NCBI GenBank assembly: GCA_013289835.1
Contig: JABCZG010000006.1
Coordinates: 166,798 to 230,797 of the forward strand
Direction: 5' to 3'
Length of the DNA stretch: 64,000 bases
DNA from: Acidobacteriota bacterium
GTDB lineage: Bacteria; Acidobacteriota; Terriglobia; Acidiferrales; UBA7541
Both the position numbers and the translations under genes were made by a program. The notes under the pieces were generated by a model. That model worked only from the letters and a program-made list of their open reading frames with translations, was not told the DNA's origin and made no database searches. Shown here in pieces: positions 59,531 to 64,000 of the stretch; position 1 is the first letter of the stretch; every line of letters begins with the position of its first letter.

Positions 59531-60319
59531 CTAGGGTGTGAAAAGGGCGTCGGACAGACCGCTGTTGAAAGTAACGGAGGATAAGCTGACGGACCAAGTC
59601 TGTTGCCCCCCGAATCGTTCATTTATGACAAAAGGTACGGCCAAACCGCCCGTCGTGACGTAGTTCGAGAAGAGGATCTCGTGGGAGTACGTCTGGCTGA
59701 GATCTGCTCCCCACCAGACTTCCTCGCCAAGTTCAAGTAACCGATAGGAGGTTGGATCAAAATATAGGTCATACTCGCCGAGCCCTTTTAGGCGACTGTC
59801 TATCAGCAGTGAGGGGTCGACCGGCGGAACGACGTGAAGCTTGACGGCCTGAGAATTGTTCCAGGGCACTGGTCCGATATAAGTCACGCTAGTCGATGAA
59901 TCTGTCAGCGTCGCGGCAATGCGTGGAAAGGGAAACGTTAGGCTTCCGCTCGTCATGATGCTGTAAAAGGGCAACTTCGTTTGCTGGCCATTCTGCGAGG
60001 TCAGGGAGCCAACGATTCCGTCGATAACGAGGCTGCGCACCCCATCGGACAATGTGGCGTCCATGCGAAATTCGTTCACTCCCTTTTCGTAGACGACGAC
60101 CGTCGCGGGTACAGCCTGACCTGCCCAGGAGTAGGTGATCGTGCCGGTGCCTGTGAAATCCTGAACTGCGGTCATGGCCGTCAGACCGCCCGAAGATGAG
60201 ACCGCTTGATTCAAGATAGCGAGTGCTTGAGGATCACGCTGGACGATGGAGGTGGTTTGCTGTGTGGTGGACTGAGAGAAGAACGAAAGCATTGCGGCAA
60301 AAATCGAAAGCACTTTCAT
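59531..60319 (-). CDS. Exported LolA-like protein preceding the RHS gene
   Basis: The 262-residue protein has a signal peptide and a domain resembling the LolA/LolB fold (LAILNQAVSSSGGLTAMTAV QDFTGTGTITYSW, AGQAVPATVVVYEKGVNEFR MD). Small secreted proteins of this kind often precede RHS genes in Acidobacteriota. The ATG at 60319 has AGGAGG 9 bp upstream. Its stop is 47 bp from the RHS start, so they form an operon. It may assist transport or surface assembly of the RHS protein; inferred. Confidence 0.7.
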   Translation of the reverse strand: MKVLSIFAAMLSFFSQSTTQQTTSIVQRDPQALAILNQAVSSSGGLTAMTAVQDFTGTGTITYSWAGQAVPATVVVYEKGVNEFRMDATLSDGVRSLVIDGIVGSLTSQNGQQTKLPFYSIMTSGSLTFPFPRIAATLTDSSTSVTYIGPVPWNNSQAVKLHVVPPVDPSLLIDSRLKGLGEYDLYFDPTSYRLLELGEEVWWGADLSQTYSHEILFSNYVTTGGLAVPFVINERFGGQQTWSVSLSSVTFNSGLSDALFTP

Positions 60320-60626
60320 TTCAGTATTACCTCCTGCAAGAAAACTGTCCGCGCGCACATCTACCTACGCCGGGTCTGGGGCCGGGCGCGATTCCACTAC
60401 GATTCAATTGGTTAGCGAGGATAACTCCCGGTGCGCAACGGCCACGCATCGCCAATTGAGGGAGAGTTACGTTGCAGGTGGTTTACGCCTACGCATAAAC
60501 GGTGTCAAGTGAAATATTCGTTAAGGAATGAATCAAAAGAGGTTTTAGTTCGGCGAACTTTTGACATGTAAAGAAAGAATCTGCGGCTAGGTGCGAATGG
60601 CCTGGGGCCGCAATTCCAAAATCAGT

Positions 60627-61109
60627 TTAATGAACAATTTGATGAAGCTGTCGGCCATCAAATTCATAAATGCTCGGAAGGCGACTCGACTTCTTAAGCT
60701 TTTCAAACAACTTATCTGCGACCGCTTCCAAGTGGTGTAGCAATGGCGTTCCGCCTCTTGGCGGTCTCCGAAGGATGACAACGACAGCTTCTGTCGAAGC
60801 GCCGTTCGCTTCGTGAACGTACCAGAATCCCGCCGACATCATCTGCTTCGTGCCGGTTGCTAATCTGGCGGGATAGAAAATTGGCCTATCACCCAAGACG
60901 AGATGAAAATTGACCCCGTCAGAGCGAGAAACGATTGGTCCCCACTCATTCGGCCCTTCAACAAGGACGAGCCGTCCATTTGCAAGACAATGAGGACAAA
61001 TATTGAAATTCTCCCAACGAAGCCCCGGCTCGCCCGCGTGGTCAACCTTGGCGCCCGACAGACGAGTCGGATTGCCGGTTACTCCAGATCGCCGAGTAAA
61101 TGTAAGCAT
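60627..61109 (-). CDS. Hypothetical protein with one CxxC
   Basis: A 160-residue protein: NICPHCLANGRLVLVEGPNEW GPIV, FHLVLGDRPIFYPAR and a C-terminal VVVILRRPPRGGTPLLHHLEA VADKLF. The start at 61109 has GGAG 6-7 bp upstream; the longer open frame to 61208 lacks one. It is a compact domain with a possible half zinc knuckle. Not recognised. Confidence 0.5.
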   Translation of the reverse strand: MLTFTRRSGVTGNPTRLSGAKVDHAGEPGLRWENFNICPHCLANGRLVLVEGPNEWGPIVSRSDGVNFHLVLGDRPIFYPARLATGTKQMMSAGFWYVHEANGASTEAVVVILRRPPRGGTPLLHHLEAVADKLFEKLKKSSRLPSIYEFDGRQLHQIVH

Positions 61110-61326
61110 GCTGGGCTCCAGGAGGAGGGCGTCCTTTTGCGTGGGGCCATCTCTTGGGTTCCCTCTCAGAGGCAGGTGGGAGATGACTGAACGCCCTTCA
61201 GAGGGCAAAGTTATATATACTTACAGTAAACGTGTCAATCACATAAAATACATCTACAGTACACTCAAAAACGCGTTAATCCATATGACATCTTTCCGCT
61301 ATTTGTGGAAAGGCATTCTGATCTAG

Positions 61327-61566
61327 GTGATTTCCGAATTGCCACCATCAGACTCATCTCCGCATCGACCGAAACTAAGTAAGAGGGAATGTGAAGTAAT
61401 TCGACTTCTGGCGGAAGGTAAGAGCAGCAAGGAAATCGCCCCGCTGATGAATATAACCGTTACGACGGTCGATACCTACAGGGGAAGGATATTGATGAAA
61501 CTCGGCCTTCACTCGATTGGGCAACTGATCCGGTACGCGGTGATACACAAGATAGTTGAGTTTTAG
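61327..61566 (+). CDS. Orphan LuxR-type helix-turn-helix protein
   Basis: A 79-residue protein consisting of a GerE/LuxR DNA-binding domain: LSKRECEVIRLLAEGKSSKE IAPLMNITVTTVDTYRGRI, LMKLGLHSIGQLIRYAV. Its receiver or ligand domain is absent, so it is a naturally detached output module. GTG start at 61327. Convergent with the XRE gene. Confidence 0.85.
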   Translation: MISELPPSDSSPHRPKLSKRECEVIRLLAEGKSSKEIAPLMNITVTTVDTYRGRILMKLGLHSIGQLIRYAVIHKIVEF

Positions 61567-61583
61567 AGGGATATGGAGATGCC

Positions 61584-61955
61584 CTAGCGAAGGGCCATCT
61601 TCTGAGCCATGAGCAGAATAATTCTACGATCGCTCTCGTTGGCCTTCCCCAATAGACGGCGGAACTTGCTCAGAACTCGCGCATCTTTGCCATTGCTACC
61701 CCAAATGATATCGTCTGACGATTTCCGCTTGGGCAAACTCGCAAGCCTAGGCGGCTCCTCACCGTCATAAAAAAGCTGGTACATCGGAATTTCCAGAGCG
61801 CGGGCCATCTTCTCCAGTGTTTCGATCGAGGGCACCGTGTGGCCGTTCTCGACGCGAGAAATGTAGCAGCGAAACAAGCCGGTACGCTTCTCGATGTCGC
61901 CCTGGGAGAGTTTCTTTTCTTCGCGGAGTCCGCGGAGTCTATCGCCAATTATCAT
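61584..61955 (-). CDS. XRE-family transcriptional regulator
   Basis: The 123-residue protein has an N-terminal Cro/CI HTH (GDRLRGLREEKKLSQGDIEK RTGLFRCYISRVENGHTV) and a 55-residue C-terminal tail (FRRLLGKANESDRRIILLMA). The tail resembles small dimerisation helices of SinR-like regulators. The two orphan regulators at 61.3-62.0 kb are convergent, 17 bp apart. Confidence 0.85.
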   Translation of the reverse strand: MIIGDRLRGLREEKKLSQGDIEKRTGLFRCYISRVENGHTVPSIETLEKMARALEIPMYQLFYDGEEPPRLASLPKRKSSDDIIWGSNGKDARVLSKFRRLLGKANESDRRIILLMAQKMALR

Positions 61956-62094
61956 TGCGGGATTATTCCATTGAGGCGTCTGGAAGGCAACAAAGGTGTT
62001 CCGGGATGGTCCAGCTCATTCCTCCTCGGACCCAAGGCCCCATTAGCGCACTCGGAACTGTATGGGGTTTGTAAAAGGCCCAGATCGAAGGCTC

Positions 62095-63543
62095 CTAACG
62101 AATCCCGACCTGTCCGCGTACGCTATCAATCAATTTCTTGGAATCGTAGCCGATCCCGGCCTTGAACACCGTCTCGACGTTCTCGATCTCGTCAATACTC
62201 TTTGAAGGGTCGCCCTTAATCACAACGAGGTCCGCCTGTTTGCCAGGGAAGAGGGTTCCAATTCGATCTTGCTGGCCGAGATACGAGGCGCCATTCTGCG
62301 TGGCGATCTGAATGGCTTGCACAGGGGTCAGCCCCGCTTCCACGAGCAGCTCTACTTCGCGCTGATCGCCGAATCCCGGAAGCACTCCGCCATTTCCGGT
62401 TGGATCCGGCCCCGCCAGGAGCAAGCCTCCGGCTTTGACGAAGGCCACCTCAAAATCCATCTCTTTGCGCAGCAGCGCCGTCATGGGCGAGTCCAATGGC
62501 ACGTTCGCCCGCGCAATCAGGTAGCTTTGCGCCGACTCCGCGGACATCGCATTCAAGATGCGCGGCTGCAATTTCGGTCTTCCCGGGACGCCTGCCTCAA
62601 ACACGGGAAGAGTCGAGGTCACCGCGACATGGTGTGACACGAGATCGTGGATCAATTGCTGCACTTGCGCTCCATTCACGTCCTGTTTCGCCCAACTGCC
62701 GCCGCCTCCCATTGGGCACACGTCCGGCTTCTTGTCCGCCACGAATTCGGTGTCTGCAAAAACAGGCCCGTGCTCCAAATCATCGATCCCCAGAGCAACA
62801 GCTTCCGGCCAAGTCACCGAACACAGATGTCCTGTAAGTTTCAGCTTGTGCGCATGCGCCTGCTGGATCGCTACGCCCAGCTCCTCACGCGTGATGTTCA
62901 TGTACGCTTTGAACGACGTCATGCCTTCCTCCGCCCAGTAGTCCACCATGCGTTTGGCATCGTCCGGTCCAGTCAGCTCATGCATCTGAGCAAATCGCGT
63001 CGGCGCGCCTTCCAGGTACGGGGCCGTAGCATCGATGCTTGGGCCCGGCATCAGGTCCGCGTCTATCCGGCTCTTTACCTTCAGGTCGGTGTAAGGTTCC
63101 AGGCTCCCGGTGGTGCGCATTGTGGTTACGCCAGCCGCGAGATACAGTCGCGGCGCTGTGTAAGGGATTTCCGCAACGAACAACCCTGGCTCGCCAATTC
63201 TCCCGCCGGCAACTTGTACGGCGATCGAATCCGTATAGTAGAGATGATCGTGCATTCCAACGAGCCCAGGAATGACCGTATAGCCGGAGCGATCTAGAAG
63301 TAGTGCACCCCGAGGGATTTGGGCTGACGCAGCCAGGCCGATGGACCGAATCTTTCCATTCGCGATCACGATGGTTTGATCTTCCTTCGCCAGTGCACCC
63401 GTTCCATCGATCACTCGGACGTGGTTAAGGACGAAGACTGGTGCGTCTACGCTGACGAAGGCCGCGACATCCCCAGACTTCTGAGTTTGGGCAACTGCGA
63501 TCGCAGCACTAAGCAGCGATCCAAGCAAAAATAGCAGACGCAT
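62095..63543 (-). CDS. Exported amidohydrolase
   Basis: The 482-residue protein has a signal peptide (LLFLLGSLLSAAIAVAQ) and the amidohydrolase barrel. The metal-binding HxH lies in PGLVGMHDHLYYTD. Later metal-binding segments are KLTGHLCSVTWPEAVALGID DLEHGP (two His) and AGPDPTGNGG (Asp). It ends with FPGKQADLVVIKGDPSKSID, the typical small beta-domain closing. Related enzymes are imidazolonepropionase-like periplasmic hydrolases of peptides or cyclic amides. ATG at 63543. Monocistronic. Confidence 0.88.
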   Translation of the reverse strand: MRLLFLLGSLLSAAIAVAQTQKSGDVAAFVSVDAPVFVLNHVRVIDGTGALAKEDQTIVIANGKIRSIGLAASAQIPRGALLLDRSGYTVIPGLVGMHDHLYYTDSIAVQVAGGRIGEPGLFVAEIPYTAPRLYLAAGVTTMRTTGSLEPYTDLKVKSRIDADLMPGPSIDATAPYLEGAPTRFAQMHELTGPDDAKRMVDYWAEEGMTSFKAYMNITREELGVAIQQAHAHKLKLTGHLCSVTWPEAVALGIDDLEHGPVFADTEFVADKKPDVCPMGGGGSWAKQDVNGAQVQQLIHDLVSHHVAVTSTLPVFEAGVPGRPKLQPRILNAMSAESAQSYLIARANVPLDSPMTALLRKEMDFEVAFVKAGGLLLAGPDPTGNGGVLPGFGDQREVELLVEAGLTPVQAIQIATQNGASYLGQQDRIGTLFPGKQADLVVIKGDPSKSIDEIENVETVFKAGIGYDSKKLIDSVRGQVGIR

Positions 63544-63594
63544 CTGTACACCCCGCGCTTCATGTCTCGCTGAAAGTTCGGCAAGAGGCGACAA

Positions 63595-63979
63595 TTCTAC
63601 CCCAGCGGTTCTCTAACGGGAACGGTGTGATCTAGCGGAAGGTGGCACGGGCTGACGGGCTGACGGTCTGCCGCATCATTGTGAGTCCGGAGTAGCCCCG
63701 TCGGAGCAGTTGGCCGAACCCGGATTCCGCCCGAATGACGGGCCACTCGGATGTAATCCGCGTGCCTAGTAAGTACGCTTCTCGCACAAGTGGAATCATC
63801 CTCAAAAAAACCACTTAATTGCATAACTAATGTCGGCTGCTCTCGCTAACGAGGCAATTGGAATTACTTCCGAGTTGCCCGTCAGAACGAAGCCGCCCGG
63901 CGGCGGACGCTGCGCGTGAAGTGAACGGAGCAGTGTTGCTCGATGGTTGAGATAAATTTTGGGTCACAAGGAGGTCCCT
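63595..63979. other. 385-bp gap without a gene
   Basis: Small frames on both strands lack ribosome binding sites. Near the end, GGGTCAC (63961-63967) and GTGACCC (63980-63986) form a 7-bp inverted repeat whose loop contains the AAGGAGGT of the next gene, so the ribosome binding site may be masked. Confidence 0.4.
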
Positions 63980-64000
63980 GTGACCCATCTCAGAAAAATG
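63980..64000 (+). CDS. Start of a gene cut by the window, possibly a tyrosine recombinase
   Basis: GTG preceded by a strong AAGGAGGT opens a frame that reads MTHLRKM before the window ends. The sequence resembles the first residues of IS-associated tyrosine recombinases that begin MT-LR--M-E-L. Seven residues are too few for a secure family call, but the ribosome binding site supports a real gene. Confidence 0.4.

Overview
The window looks like a chromosomal contig of an Acidobacteriota bacterium (Terriglobia-like). The indicators are a PadR regulator next to a long ADOP-type FtsX/MacB permease, CadC-like winged-helix proteins carrying PD40 propeller repeats, DUF4382 lipoproteins, an RHS protein preceded by a small secreted LolA-like protein, and GC-rich core genes. 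This is inference from gene content; no 16S rRNA or other marker is present.

Positions 1-37,000 are mostly core and metabolic genes. Left to right: the end of a GT-C-like membrane protein; an AlkA-type DNA glycosylase; thrS; a vapBC module with a readable promoter and operator; a secreted esterase/TPR protein; a PIG-L deacetylase; a dienoyl-CoA reductase-like SDR; a TPR protein; a two-gene type III polyketide synthase + methyltransferase unit; a MetX-like hydrolase; typA; padR-ADOP; two winged-helix membrane regulators; a C45/phospholipase B-like hydrolase; DDAH; a DUF4382 lipoprotein; a TonB-C protein. Then come lysC and asd behind a textbook transcription attenuator with a Thr/Ile/Ser/Lys-rich leader peptide, a hicBA pair with a frameshifted hicA, a B3/4-domain protein and a tryptophanase-like lyase. 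A minus-strand run at 31.7-36.9 kb encodes a decahaem cytochrome, an MtrB-like outer-membrane barrel, a monohaem cytochrome, a NapC/CymA-like tetrahaem quinol dehydrogenase and a small membrane protein: a plausible electron conduit across both membranes.

Positions 37,350-52,700 are accessory DNA. A tyrosine integrase reads out through an intact tRNA-Val(GAC) gene. Behind it lie a CGNR-type zinc protein, two overlapping excisionase-like HTH proteins, a P-loop replication-type ATPase and, directly after it, a cluster of nine exact TGACAG/CTGTCA hexamers beside an AT-rich stretch (candidate origin). Further on are zinc-ribbon and small basic proteins, a tRNA with a Gln(TTG) anticodon, a tRNA-like RNA with a long variable arm, hicAB, a J-domain protein overlapping a receiver that has lost its phosphorylation residues, XRE and membrane proteins, a metallophosphatase, and an operon of RHH regulator, ArdC-like antirestriction protein, clamp-loader-like ATPase and serine recombinase. 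No attR copy of the tRNA-Val 3' end was found by eye, so the element's right border is unknown and several nested elements are likely.

Positions 52,800-64,000 hold a secreted protein, a 1690-residue RHS protein and its upstream secreted partner, a small CxxC protein, orphan LuxR-type and XRE regulators, a secreted amidohydrolase, and at the extreme right edge the probable first codons of another gene, possibly a tyrosine recombinase.
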